Part shown: one piece after another, positions 35,425-43,811 of the stretch
How the letters are laid out: every line of letters begins with the position of its first letter
Position numbering within the stretch: the stretch's first letter is position 1
Assembly: GCA_025458165.1 (NCBI GenBank)
Contig: JALOTB010000005.1
Location: 1 to 64,000, forward strand
Origin: Chromatiaceae bacterium
GTDB lineage: Bacteria; Pseudomonadota; Gammaproteobacteria; Chromatiales; Chromatiaceae
Reading direction: 5' to 3'
Length of the DNA stretch: 64,000 nt
Notes under the pieces: generated by a model
The model's input: the letters and a program-made list of their open reading frames with translations, nothing else
What the model was told of the DNA's origin: nothing
The model's database searches: none
Position numbers and translations under genes: made by a program

Positions 35425-35715
35425 TCATCGCCGTTCAATCCTCCAACCGGGCGCGCTGCGATCCGGGACGCCGGTGCCGGGGATGGTCGGGCGAACCTGA
35501 TCGTCATCCCGGACCCAAGACGGGCCGGAGCGCGCGGGGGTGCGGGTGCCAGGGATCGCCTGGTAGACGCGATCGCCCTCGATCACCAGCGGCGTCTGGC
35601 TGCGATCCGGGACCTGGGTACCCTCGATCGCCGGGTATACGTACTCCCGAGCCTGCGCCGCACTCACCGCGGCGGCAAGGAGCAGGGCAAAGGTGAATCC
35701 GGGCGCGTGACTCAT
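35425..35715 (-). CDS. Small secreted protein with three PAI-GT repeats
   Basis: The 96-residue product has a signal peptide (FTFALLLAAAVSAAQA). The mature part is three imperfect copies of a ~23-residue unit with the core (P)AI-x-GT-x-x-P-x-RS: PAIEGTQVPDRS, QAIPGTRTPARS and PTIPGTGVPDRS. I recognise no family. ATG 35715 is preferred over GTG 35724. It lies 46 nt upstream of the MFS gene on the same strand. Confidence 0.7.
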   Translation of the reverse strand: MSHAPGFTFALLLAAAVSAAQAREYVYPAIEGTQVPDRSQTPLVIEGDRVYQAIPGTRTPARSGPSWVRDDDQVRPTIPGTGVPDRSAPGWRIERR

Positions 35716-35785
35716 GCCACTCACCGGGTCTCCGAGCTCGTCCTCGGCCCAGCGACCGAGCCTGAGTCGGGTCGCGCTGGCACGG

Positions 35786-36238
35786 CTAAGGCGTCGGCTT
35801 CGCCTGGGTCGGCGGACCGCATTTGCGGTATGGCGAGGCCGCCACTATGGCCTGGAGGTTGGGACCGAGCGCCGTCTCGCCGGTGTCCTCCACCACCAGA
35901 AGGCCGCGCTGCTCGTCGGCGTTGAAACGGAAGTGCGCCGCATAGCCCTCGCCCAGCTTGGGCGAGAGCCAGCGCTCGATGCCCTCGTAGCGGGCACCGC
36001 CGGCGCAGGAAAAACAGATGTCGAGCGGGGCGACCTTGCCGCGGCTGTCGCCGATGACGATGTAGAGGCCGGTCGCGTCCACGCTCACGCGGGGGCTGCG
36101 GTTGCAGTCGCCCTTGGGGCCGTAAGTGCCGTGCAGCTCCGCCGGCGGCGGGTTCTTGGCGTTGATCTCGATCGCGAATACGGGCGGCGCGAGGGTCAGG
36201 ACGGCGGCGAGCGCCGCGAGGTACACGGGCTGGGACAC
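35786..36238 (-). CDS. Hypothetical secreted protein
   Basis: GTG 36238 follows a GAGGAGAAG ribosome-binding site and gives 150 residues with a signal peptide (YLAALAAVLTLAPPVFA). The mature part has three cysteines (KGDCNRSPR, DICFSCAGG) and GLYIVIGDSRGKVAPLD. It is probably periplasmic. No family is recognised. It precedes the repeat protein by 70 nt. Confidence 0.7.
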   Translation of the reverse strand: MSQPVYLAALAAVLTLAPPVFAIEINAKNPPPAELHGTYGPKGDCNRSPRVSVDATGLYIVIGDSRGKVAPLDICFSCAGGARYEGIERWLSPKLGEGYAAHFRFNADEQRGLLVVEDTGETALGPNLQAIVAASPYRKCGPPTQAKPTP

Positions 36239-36546
36239 GGGGCTTCTCCTCGAGGTCGGGCGCGGGCTTGCGGCGCCACATCGGCGGCCCTCCAGCCCCT
36301 TGATCGACCGGATTCCGGGCTTGGCCGCAGCCAAGGCTCGGGTCCCACCGGCTGGACGCAGCGCCTGCCTACGCCTCGACCGGCTCCCCGAGGATACTAG
36401 GCGCCCGCCCCCGGGCTCGGCAAGGCACGCGAGCCGGGCAATCCACCGCCTCGAGCGATGGGCGGGCGTCCCCTCGCTGGCGGGCGGAGGAATTCCTCGG
36501 CATGATTAGGGGACATCAACCCAGAACGCGCGACACGGAGAACGAG
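36239..36546. other. Divergent intergenic region
   Basis: About 300 bp separate the secreted-protein gene (minus) from the PA2779-family gene (plus). No gene, clear promoter or repeat was recognised. The GGAGAACGAG ribosome-binding site for the plus gene lies at its right end. Confidence 0.4.
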
Positions 36547-36933
36547 ATGATGATGACAGGCACCCCCAAACGCCCCCTGGCGGCCACCCTGATGGCGCTC
36601 ATCCTCGCCGGCACCTGGCCGCAGATCGCGCTGACCGCACCTGTCGGTACCGGCGCCCTGCTTCAGCAGCAAGCGGATGCGATGCAACGCACCCGCGTGC
36701 AGGACAAGCTCGCGCGAGAGGACGTGGAGCGTGCGATGCTGACCCTCGGCGTGGACCCGGCGGCGGCCCAGGCGCGGGTGGCGAGCCTCACCCCCGCCGA
36801 GCTCGCCCAGCTCGAGCAGCAGCTCGACCAACTGCCGGCCGGCGGCAGCTTCTTCGCGGTGGTCGGGATCGTGTTCGTGGTCCTCATCATCCTCGAGCTG
36901 ACCGGCGTCATTAACATCTTCACGAAGATGTAG
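36547..36933 (+). CDS. PA2779-family membrane protein
   Basis: The 128-residue protein has an N-terminal hydrophobic leader (ATLMALILAGTWPQIALTA), a helical middle (RVQDKLAREDVERAMLTLGV; LTPAELAQLEQQLDQLPAGG) and a C-terminal helix (FFAVVGIVFVVLIILELTGV). This is the PA2779 pattern. Three ATG codons stand in a row after GGAGAACGAG. It precedes the PA2778-family gene by 7 nt, the usual pairing. Confidence 0.88.
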   Translation: MMMTGTPKRPLAATLMALILAGTWPQIALTAPVGTGALLQQQADAMQRTRVQDKLAREDVERAMLTLGVDPAAAQARVASLTPAELAQLEQQLDQLPAGGSFFAVVGIVFVVLIILELTGVINIFTKM

Positions 36934-36940
36934 CGCCTGC

Positions 36941-37906
36941 TTGGCGTACTCCCCGTCGCGCCGGGCCTTGCTCGGCGCCGCCCTACTGCTCCTGACCGGC
37001 TGCGCGAGCCGAGACCCGGCTCCGCGCGGGTCGGTCCCCGAGGTCGACTCCCCGGGAGTCGAGCTCACGGCGGTCCCCTTCTTCCCCCAGCAGGACTACC
37101 AATGCGGCCCCGCCGCCCTCGCCACCCTGCTGGTGCATGCCGGCGTCGCCGTCACCCCCGACGCACTCGTACCGCAGGTCTATCTGCCCGGGCGCAAGGG
37201 GAGTCTGCAGGTCGAGCTGGTCGCGGCCGTCCGCCGCAATGGCCGCATCCCTGTCGCCATCGCCCCCGAGGTCGCGGCGCTCGTCGCCGAGCTGAACGAG
37301 GGTCGCCCGGTCCTGGTGCTCCAGAACCTCCGGGTCGCCTCCTGGCCGGCCTGGCACTATGCGGTGGTGATCGGCTACGACCCGGAGCGGGAGGTGTTCC
37401 TGCTGCGCTCGGGCCGCAGGGAGCGCCTGGCGACGCCGGCGGCAGAGCTGCGTCGGACCTGGGGTTTGGCCGAGAACTGGGGCTTGGTGGTCCTCACACC
37501 CGGAGAGCTGCCGGCATCGGATGATCCGGCGCCGTACCTGCAGGCGGTGGCCGCGCTGGAGGGAATTGCCGAGCCCGCGGTGCTGATTGCCGCCTACCGC
37601 GCCGCGCTCCAACGCTGGCCGGACGACTTCGCCGCCCGCTTCGGGCTGGCCAATGCACTGCGCGAGGCGGGAGACCGCCGTCAGGCCGAGCGGATCTTCC
37701 GCACGCTCCTCGCCGAGCGCCCCGGCGAGCCAGCGGTGGTCAACAATCTCGCCGACCTGCTGATCCAGCGCGGGCGGCCGCGACAGGCCCTGTCGCTCCT
37801 CGATGGCGTGCTCGCCGACGGCGGCGGCGCCCTGCGCCCGGCCTTGGAGCAGACCCGGGAGGAGGCACTCGCCGCTCGCTCCGCCGCCGCGACCGCTCGG
37901 CCTTAG
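36941..37906 (+). CDS. PA2778-family C39-like cysteine peptidase lipoprotein with TPR
   Basis: The TTG-initiated 321-residue lipoprotein has its lipobox at LLLLTGC (C21). The peptidase C39-like domain has Cys55 in YQCGPAALATLL and His139 in WPAWHYAVVIGYD. The C-terminal third is TPR-like (DFAARFGLANALREAGDRRQ; VVNNLADLLIQRGRPRQAL). It is the regular partner of PA2779 proteins. The processed substrate is unknown. Confidence 0.9.
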   Translation: MAYSPSRRALLGAALLLLTGCASRDPAPRGSVPEVDSPGVELTAVPFFPQQDYQCGPAALATLLVHAGVAVTPDALVPQVYLPGRKGSLQVELVAAVRRNGRIPVAIAPEVAALVAELNEGRPVLVLQNLRVASWPAWHYAVVIGYDPEREVFLLRSGRRERLATPAAELRRTWGLAENWGLVVLTPGELPASDDPAPYLQAVAALEGIAEPAVLIAAYRAALQRWPDDFAARFGLANALREAGDRRQAERIFRTLLAERPGEPAVVNNLADLLIQRGRPRQALSLLDGVLADGGGALRPALEQTREEALAARSAAATARP

Positions 37907-37926
37907 TCATCGCCGAGCCCGCCAAG

Positions 37927-37946
37927 ACGGCCCCGTCCGGGGCCGT
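37927..37946. terminator. Bidirectional-type hairpin between convergent genes
   Basis: ACGGCCCC and GGGGCCGT form a perfect 8-bp stem with a GTCC loop, midway between the PA2778 gene and the convergent small gene. No T-tract is seen on either strand. Confidence 0.45.
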
Positions 37947-37972
37947 GTCGGCACTTCCCGAGCGGCGCCCCC

Positions 37973-38200
37973 CTACAAACCGATCATCTCCGCGTGCAGC
38001 CCCCGCCCGCGCACGGACTGGAGGATACGACCGGGGCTCAGGCGCTCCGCGTCGTAGTCGACCAACAGCAGGTGGCGTGCCCGCTCGTGCACGCAGGCGA
38101 CGTAGACGCCCTCCTCCTCCGCCAGGTCGCGCTCCAGGTGATGGATGTGGTCATCGTCGAGCGTCTCGTCGATATGGATCAGGATGTCACCGGTGTACAT
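37973..38200 (-). CDS. Small ferredoxin-fold (HMA-like) protein
   Basis: ATG 38200 follows GGAGGACGAG and gives 75 residues: MYTGDILIHIDETLDDDHI, then EEEGVYVACVHERARHLLLV and a C-terminal GLHAEMIGL. The beta-alpha-beta pattern resembles HMA-superfamily proteins, but the CxxC metal motif is absent. It may be a small regulatory or metal-associated protein. Confidence 0.75.
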   Translation of the reverse strand: MYTGDILIHIDETLDDDHIHHLERDLAEEEGVYVACVHERARHLLLVDYDAERLSPGRILQSVRGRGLHAEMIGL

Positions 38201-38382
38201 GCGTCTCGTCCTCCGATGGGTGAATGGCGACGACCCCGGATCGGCCATCGCTCCGGAGAGGGGAACCGCACCTCCCGTTGACTACCAAGCTAGCTGGTCG
38301 GGGGGAAAATACTAGAGCAAGGTTGTCGGATTTCACGGCCAGAGGGTCGGCGCGCCGGGACCGGCCCCCTCTTGCGGAGCGC

Positions 38383-38997
38383 TCAGCGGACCCGGCGCAC
38401 CTGGCGGACGCGTACCGCCTCTTCGCGCTCGAGCTCTTCGAGGGCAGTGTCGATCGCCTTGAGGTTGTCCTCGATCTCCGGGAGCAGCACGTCTTCCAGG
38501 GCGCGGGCACGCCGCGCGGTGCGTGTGTACTCCAGGCGCAGGCGCTCCAGGTTGCCGGCCAGGGCGGCGAGCTTGGCGGCGCGTGGGACCAGTTCGCGGA
38601 AGACGCTTCGGCAGCGCTCGGCCTCCGGGCTCTGGTCGACGACCGGCGGCGGGGCCTCCTGCTCGCCCATGGCGCAGGTCACCTCGTTCACGATCACGCC
38701 GAGGACCGAGCGGGCGCTCATTCGCATCTCCCCGCCCAGCGTCGGTGCCGCGGGGTAGACCCCAAGTCCTTGCAGGCCGTGGCGGGCAACGGCACCCCGC
38801 AGTGCCTCCGCGGCCCCGGCATAGGCGGACCGAAACTCCGCCATCCCCTCCTCGAAGCGGGCGAGCTCGGTGAGGATCTCGGAGGCCAGGATCAGCCGCT
38901 TCTCGTCGAGGAAGCGGTAACCCTCCTGCATTCCGGCCTTCTCCTCTTTGAGCTCGAGGAAGGCGCTGTGGGTGGGGGTGAGCTCGCGGTCGGCCAT
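38383..38997 (-). CDS. atpD: V/A-type ATPase subunit D, operon 1
   Basis: This is the 204-residue central-stalk subunit: PTHSAFLELKEEKAGMQEGY at the start, a long two-helix coiled coil, and LERLRLEYTRTARRARALED near the C-terminus. It is the last gene of operon 1. There is no Shine-Dalgarno sequence before ATG 38997. Instead, five heptamers (39003-39037) occupy that position. Confidence 0.9.
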   Translation of the reverse strand: MADRELTPTHSAFLELKEEKAGMQEGYRFLDEKRLILASEILTELARFEEGMAEFRSAYAGAAEALRGAVARHGLQGLGVYPAAPTLGGEMRMSARSVLGVIVNEVTCAMGEQEAPPPVVDQSPEAERCRSVFRELVPRAAKLAALAGNLERLRLEYTRTARRARALEDVLLPEIEDNLKAIDTALEELEREEAVRVRQVRRVR

Positions 38998-39002
38998 TGG
39001 GG

Positions 39003-39037
39003 GATTTCGGATTACGGATTGCCGATTTCGGAGTGCG
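39003..39037 (-). repeat. Five degenerate heptanucleotide repeats before the D gene
   Basis: On the plus strand the units are GATTTCG, GATTACG, GATTGCC, GATTTCG and GAGTGCG. They end 5 nt from the D start codon, in the place where a ribosome-binding site should be. Confidence 0.75.
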
Positions 39038-39117
39038 GTCCCACGTGGGTAGCAATGACCGCGGCGGCTCTGCAAGACGCTCGGTCGCGGCGAGGGCGCC
39101 GCTACCACGCCGCCCCG

Positions 39118-39163
39118 CTACTCACTACTCACTACTCACTACTCACTACTCACTACTCACTAC
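39118..39163. repeat. Perfect (CTACTCA)n microsatellite, about 6.5 copies
   Basis: A perfect 7-nt tandem repeat lies immediately after the B-subunit stop. On the coding (minus) strand it reads TGAGTAG repeatedly and places stop codons in all frames. The copy number is likely to vary between strains. Confidence 0.95.
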
Positions 39164-39166
39164 GCG

Positions 39167-40555
39167 CTACCCGCCAACCCCTTCCAGATGCGCGCGGATC
39201 TGTTTGTCGCTCAGGCGATGCAGCTCGCCGCGCGGCAGGCCGCGCAACGCGCGCCAACCGGCCTCCATGCTCTCCTCCAGGCCGCGGCGGCTGCCGTGGT
39301 TGACGACGTCCTGCTCGAAGGCGACGCCAAACCCGAGGTACTTGCGATCGACCTCGGAGAGTCCCTCCTCGCCGACCACGCTCGCCAGGATGCGGGTCTG
39401 CTGGGCCTGGGCGTAGGCGGCATAGAGCTGGGCCGCGAGCGCCGGGTGGTCCGCGTGGGTCATGCCATCGCCGGTGCCGTCCTTCATCAGCCGCGAGAGG
39501 CTCGGCAGGACGCGGATCGGCGGGTAGAGGTCGCGCCGATGCAGGTCGCGGTCGAGCACAATCTGGCCCTCGGTGATGTAGCCGGTGAGGTCCGGGATCG
39601 GGTGGGTGATGTCGTCCGAGGGCATGGTCAGGATCGGGACCTGGGTGACCGACCCCGGCAGCCCGCGGATGCGCCCGGCGCGCTCGTAGAGGGTCGCGAG
39701 GTCGGAGTACATGTAGCCCGGGTAGCCCTTGCGGCTCGGGATCTCCCCGCGGCTCGCCGAGACCTCGCGCAGGGCCTCGCAGTAGTTGGTGATGTCGGTC
39801 AGGATCACCAGTACGTGCTTGCCCTCGGTGAAGGCCATGTACTCCGCGGCGGTGAGCGCGAAGCGCGGCGTGAGCAAGCGCTGGGCGCTGGAATCGCTCG
39901 CCAGGTTTAGAAAGAGCACGGTGCGCGCCAGCGCCCCGCTCTTCTCCATCTCCTCACGGAAAAACTCGGCACTGTCGTGGGGGATGCCGATCCCGGCGAA
40001 GACAATGGCGAAGTCCTCCGCCGCGCCCCGGCCGCGCAGCCGGGCGTTGCAGGCGATGTCGACCGCGATCCGGTCGTGCGGGAGTCCACCGCCCGAGAAC
40101 AGCGGCAGCTTCTGCCCCCGCACCAGGCTGTTCATCAGATCGATGGCGGTGAAGCCGCTCTCCAGAAACTCGCTCGGGGCCTCCCGGGCGGAGGGCTTGA
40201 GCGGCAGACCCTCGACCCGCAGCGCACGCTCGGCGGCCAATGGCGGCCCGCCGTCGATCGGACTTCCAACCCCATTGAAAACCCGGCCCAAGAGTCCGGG
40301 CCCGACGTGGAAGCGCAGCGGCTCACCGAAGAACCGCACCCGCGTCCCGTGGAGCGCGAGTCCGGCCGTATCGTCGAGTACCTCGACCGTGACCGTCTCC
40401 TCGTCCAGGGCGGCGATCCGCCCCAACCGCACACCGCCGTCCGCGCCCTCCACCTCGACCGCCTCGTTGAGCCCCACGTCGACCGTCCGCCGCAGGAAGA
40501 GCAGCGGTCCCTCGGCGCGGTTGGCGATGTCCTCTCCGATCAGTCTGGCGTACAT
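39167..40555 (-). CDS. atpB: V/A-type ATPase subunit B, operon 1
   Basis: This is the 462-residue regulatory (non-catalytic) head subunit. LLGRVFNGVGSPIDGGPPL, TAIDLMNSLVRGQKLPLFSG, FAGIGIPHDSAEFF, TDITNYCEALREVSASRGEI, KGYPGYMYSDLATLYERAGR and PSDDITHPIPDLTGYITEGQ follow the family throughout. As expected for B, there is no Walker A. ATG 40555 has no Shine-Dalgarno sequence, and heptamer repeats lie directly before it. It follows subunit A after 55 nt. Confidence 0.95.
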   Translation of the reverse strand: MYARLIGEDIANRAEGPLLFLRRTVDVGLNEAVEVEGADGGVRLGRIAALDEETVTVEVLDDTAGLALHGTRVRFFGEPLRFHVGPGLLGRVFNGVGSPIDGGPPLAAERALRVEGLPLKPSAREAPSEFLESGFTAIDLMNSLVRGQKLPLFSGGGLPHDRIAVDIACNARLRGRGAAEDFAIVFAGIGIPHDSAEFFREEMEKSGALARTVLFLNLASDSSAQRLLTPRFALTAAEYMAFTEGKHVLVILTDITNYCEALREVSASRGEIPSRKGYPGYMYSDLATLYERAGRIRGLPGSVTQVPILTMPSDDITHPIPDLTGYITEGQIVLDRDLHRRDLYPPIRVLPSLSRLMKDGTGDGMTHADHPALAAQLYAAYAQAQQTRILASVVGEEGLSEVDRKYLGFGVAFEQDVVNHGSRRGLEESMEAGWRALRGLPRGELHRLSDKQIRAHLEGVGG

Positions 40556-40556
40556 C

Positions 40557-40598
40557 GTTTGCGGATCTCGGTTTGCGGTTTGCGGACGGCGGACCGCT
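40557..40598 (-). repeat. Degenerate heptanucleotide repeats before the B gene
   Basis: The plus-strand units are GTTTGCG, GATCTCG, GTTTGCG, GTTTGCG, GACGGCG and GACCGCT. They begin one base from the B start codon and belong to the same degenerate family as the units at 39003-39037. Confidence 0.75.
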
Positions 40599-40610
40599 CG
40601 CCCCCCAGGG

Positions 40611-42377
40611 CTAGGCGTCCGCCGCTTCCTCGCGCTTGGCATTAAGCAGCTCGCGCACCGTGGCGGTGAGCTCCTGGTCGAGGGCGGAGAAGCGCTCCCA
40701 CTCGCCCTCGCCGATCTCCTCACCCATGCGCATGAGGCCGCGGAAGATCTTCGCCTTGGCGATCTCCTCGGGCGGAACACCGGCGTCGAGGAGCTGGGTG
40801 GCCCCTTCGATGAAGCTGCCGATCAGCCGCATCATCACCGCCTGGCGCGAGGGGGTGGCGTAGCGGTCGATGATCGAGAAGGCCGACTGGCGCAGGAAGG
40901 CCTGGTTGACGAGTTGGGCGCAGAGCAGCGTCAGGCGCTGCCGCTCGGGCATGGCGTCGCGGCCGATGATGCGCGCCATGCGCTCCAGGCGTGCCTCGTC
41001 TTCGAGCAGGGTGAGGAACCGCCGGCGCAGCTCCTCCCAGCGCGTGCACCCCTGGGTGTGCCACCAGCGCGCCAGGTTGCGCGCGACGACGCTGTAGGAC
41101 TGTAGGGGGTGGATCGCCGGATAGAAGCGCGCCTGGGCCCGGCGCACGTCGAGCGCCCAGAGACAGCCGACGTAGCGTCGCGTGTGCATGGTCACCGGCT
41201 CGGAGAAGTCCCCCGAGGGCGGGCTGACCGCCCCCAGCACCGTCACCGACCCGTGGTCCCCGGCGAGGGTCTCCACCCGTGCCGCGCGCTCGTAGAAGTC
41301 AGCCAGGCGGCTGCTGAGATAGGCCGGGTAGCCCGCCTCTCCGGGGAGCTCGCCGAGCCGTCCCGACACCTCGCGCAGGGCCTCGGCCCAACGGCTGGTG
41401 GAGTCTGCCATGAGTGCGACGTTGAGCCCTTGGTCGCGAAAATACTCGGCGACCGTGATCCCGGTGTAGATGCTCGCCTCGCGCGCCGAGACCGGCATGT
41501 TTGAGGTATTGGCAATGACCACGGTGCGCTCGATCAGCCGCCGCCCGCTGCGCGGGTCCTCCAGTTCGGCGAACTCGGCGAGCAGCCCCGCGAGCTCGTT
41601 GCCGCGCTCGCCGCAGCCGACGTAGACGATGACATCGGCGTTACACCACTTGGCGACCGTCTCCAGCAGCACCGTCTTGCCGGTGCCGAAGCCGCCGGGT
41701 ATCGAGGCGGTCCCGCCGCGGGCGACCGGGAACAGGCAGTCGAGGATGCGCTGCCCGGTGAGCATCGGCTCGTCCGAGGGCAGACGTTTGACCACCGGGC
41801 GCGGGATGCGCACCGGCCAGCGGTGGCCCATCGCGACCTCATGGGTCTTGCCCTCGGCATCGCGCAGCCGGCAGACCACCTCGTCATCCAGGTACTCGCC
41901 GGCGTCGGCGATCTCCGCGACCTCACCGGCCGGGACGTCGGGCGGGACCAGGCAGCGCTGCCCGGTCCCAGTCCCGTTTTCGACCTCGCCCAGCACGGCC
42001 CCGGGCTTGAGCCGCTCCCCCACCGTCACCTTGGGGCGGAAACCGAAGCGCCCCCCCGGCGGCTCCTGCATGCCGGGTGTGACGAAGGGCTCCTCCGGGT
42101 TGCTGATCGGGCGCAGCAGGCCGTCAAAGATATGGCCGAGGAGCCCGGGACCGAGCCGGATCGAGAGCAGCGCCCCCGAGCCCTCGACCTCGACCCCGGG
42201 ACGCAGCCCGCTGGTGTCCTCGTAGACCTGGACGACAATCTCCTCGCGGGCGACCCGGATCACCTCGCCGAGCAGGTGCTGGGGACCGACTGTGACGGCC
42301 TCGCGCAGACGAAACGGTCCCTCGGGGCGCGCCCGGAGCACCGGGCCGCTGATCCAGGTGGTTGATGCGACGCTCAT
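40611..42377 (-). CDS. atpA: V/A-type ATPase catalytic subunit A, operon 1
   Basis: This is the 588-residue catalytic subunit. Walker A is GGFGTGKT (228-235), in place of the more usual GPFGSGKT, followed by [37 protein letters not shown] and [14 protein letters not shown]. The bulge region characteristic of A subunits lies before Walker A. It couples ATP hydrolysis or synthesis to ion movement. A 111-nt gap before it contains a dispersed repeat. Confidence 0.95.
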   Translation of the reverse strand: MSVASTTWISGPVLRARPEGPFRLREAVTVGPQHLLGEVIRVAREEIVVQVYEDTSGLRPGVEVEGSGALLSIRLGPGLLGHIFDGLLRPISNPEEPFVTPGMQEPPGGRFGFRPKVTVGERLKPGAVLGEVENGTGTGQRCLVPPDVPAGEVAEIADAGEYLDDEVVCRLRDAEGKTHEVAMGHRWPVRIPRPVVKRLPSDEPMLTGQRILDCLFPVARGGTASIPGGFGTGKTVLLETVAKWCNADVIVYVGCGERGNELAGLLAEFAELEDPRSGRRLIERTVVIANTSNMPVSAREASIYTGITVAEYFRDQGLNVALMADSTSRWAEALREVSGRLGELPGEAGYPAYLSSRLADFYERAARVETLAGDHGSVTVLGAVSPPSGDFSEPVTMHTRRYVGCLWALDVRRAQARFYPAIHPLQSYSVVARNLARWWHTQGCTRWEELRRRFLTLLEDEARLERMARIIGRDAMPERQRLTLLCAQLVNQAFLRQSAFSIIDRYATPSRQAVMMRLIGSFIEGATQLLDAGVPPEEIAKAKIFRGLMRMGEEIGEGEWERFSALDQELTATVRELLNAKREEAADA

Positions 42378-42450
42378 AGTAGGGGCCCCTGATTGGGTGG
42401 CCGCAGACCGCCTCCGTCCGTGCTCGGGGGACCCGGCCGAAAGCCACCTA

Positions 42451-42488
42451 GCTCATCGCGTTCGCGTTCGTGCGTGCTCATTCGCGGC
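42451..42488. repeat. Short dispersed repeat, copy 2
   Basis: This is a variant (TTCGCGTTCG ... CTCATTCGCGGCTC) of the phrase at 19166-19203, here between the E and A genes. Confidence 0.35.
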
Positions 42489-43115
42489 TCACTCTTTCTT
42501 TGCCCTGGTCTCAGCCGCCTCGATCAGCGCCAGCAGCCGCGCCTCCAGCCGCGCACGGTCGCGGAGCAGACCCGCCAGGCTCGCGTCGAGGACGGCCCCA
42601 GCGCTCGCGATGACCAGCCCCGCCGCGAGCCCGCCGTCGGTCTGGAGCCGCGGGGCCTCGCCGAGCGCTTCGACGAGCCGGCGCACCGGCTCGCGGCGCT
42701 CTTCCTCACCCCACTCCGGGGCGTGACGGACCGACCAGCGCCCCCGTGGCAGGGCGCGCAGTGCCTCGTCCAGGTGACTGGCGACCCAATCGGCGCGTGA
42801 GCGCGGCTCCCGCCAGCGTGCGAGCAGTGCCTCGCTCAGCCGGGGCCAGGCGGCGGCGAGCAGGTCGGCATGGGCGCGCTCGGTGAGCCAGCGCTCGCGC
42901 GTCGCCCGCTCGGCCTGGGCGGCCTGGATGCGGCCGTGCGCCCGCCGGCGCTCGGCGACCATCCGTTCGTGCAGGTGCGCACGCTCCCGCTGGTAGGTCG
43001 CGGCGACCAGCGTCACGGCCTCGGCACGGGCGGCATCGAGCAGCCGCCGGCACTCCTGCTCCCGGTACTCCGCGACCAGACGTAACAGGCTCGCTTCACG
43101 CTCGGCAAGGTTCAT
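42489..43115 (-). CDS. atpE: V/A-type ATPase subunit E (peripheral stalk), operon 1
   Basis: The 208-residue protein has a long charged N-terminal helix (REQECRRLLDAARAEAVTLV) and a globular C-terminal domain with GLAAGLVIASAGAVLDASLA, the usual E-subunit end. The start overlaps the F stop by 4 nt. With G/H it forms the peripheral stalk. Confidence 0.85.
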   Translation of the reverse strand: MNLAEREASLLRLVAEYREQECRRLLDAARAEAVTLVAATYQRERAHLHERMVAERRRAHGRIQAAQAERATRERWLTERAHADLLAAAWPRLSEALLARWREPRSRADWVASHLDEALRALPRGRWSVRHAPEWGEEERREPVRRLVEALGEAPRLQTDGGLAAGLVIASAGAVLDASLAGLLRDRARLEARLLALIEAAETRAKKE

Positions 43116-43408
43116 TCGGCCATCCCCAACTGGCGGCGCAGCCGCCCGCTGATGTCCGGGGGCTCATGACGTCCGCGCACGTCCGGGACCACCAGGACCA
43201 GCGGGCGCCCGGCGGCCAAGGCGCGGCGCAGGCCTTCCTCCGGCAGCCAGTCCGCCACCTCGGCGGTCAGGAGCAGGAGCTGCGCCTCGCCGCGCAGCCG
43301 CTGGAACAGGGTGGGGGCCGTCGCAGGTGTCGGTTGGTGGACCTCCACCCCGGCGAGGCGGAAACCTGCCGCGCTGACCTCGTCCCCCAGAAAGGCGCAG
43401 AGGGTCAT
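43112..43408 (-). CDS. atpF: V/A-type ATPase subunit F, operon 1
   Basis: The 98-residue central-stalk protein shows FLGDEVSAAGFRLAGVEV, LLLLTAEVADWLP and PLVLVVPDVRGR. Its start shares a base with the K stop, and its stop overlaps the E start. It is encoded in the usual K-F-E order. Confidence 0.87.
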   Translation of the reverse strand: MTLCAFLGDEVSAAGFRLAGVEVHQPTPATAPTLFQRLRGEAQLLLLTAEVADWLPEEGLRRALAAGRPLVLVVPDVRGRHEPPDISGRLRRQLGMAE

Positions 43409-43764
43409 CAGCCGAGCCGGTTCAGGATCAGCACGGAGATGATCACGCCGTAGATGGCGATCCCCTCCGCCAGACCGACCAGGATCACCACCCGGCCGAA
43501 GAGCTCCGGCTTCTCCGCCAGCGCACCGACCGCCGCCGCGCCGACGGTGGCAACGGCATAGGCCGCGCCGAGCGCACCGATGCCGGTGGCCAACGCCGCG
43601 GCGAGATAGCCCCAGCGCAGCACCCCGGGGTCCAGCGCTGCGGCCGCCCCGCCCGGCTCGTCGGCCAACGCGGCCGGCTGCCACAGGAGGAGACTGCCGA
43701 AGGCGGCGAGCAGCGCCACACCCAGCACCAAGAGACCCGCGAACAGGACCTGTTGTCTTCTCAT
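43408..43764 (-). CDS. atpK: V/A-type ATPase proteolipid subunit K (c ring), operon 1
   Basis: The 118-residue protein has an N-terminal hydrophobic segment (7-35), probably a signal or extra helix. A c-type hairpin follows: GYLAAALATGIGALGAAYAV and, after the AEKPE loop, VGLAEGIAIYG with the ion-carrying E100. The residue after the glutamate is Gly, not the Ser/Thr seen in many sodium-binding rings, which points to protons, though not conclusively. Confidence 0.9.
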   Translation of the reverse strand: MRRQQVLFAGLLVLGVALLAAFGSLLLWQPAALADEPGGAAAALDPGVLRWGYLAAALATGIGALGAAYAVATVGAAAVGALAEKPELFGRVVILVGLAEGIAIYGVIISVLILNRLG

Positions 43765-43811
43765 CTCGTTATCTCCGTTGCCGTGACCATGTTGGAACGC
43801 CGCTCCACGGC

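Noticed and set aside
39118..39163. Possible CRISPR-like array
   Set aside because: The units are 7 nt with no spacers, so this is a simple tandem repeat.
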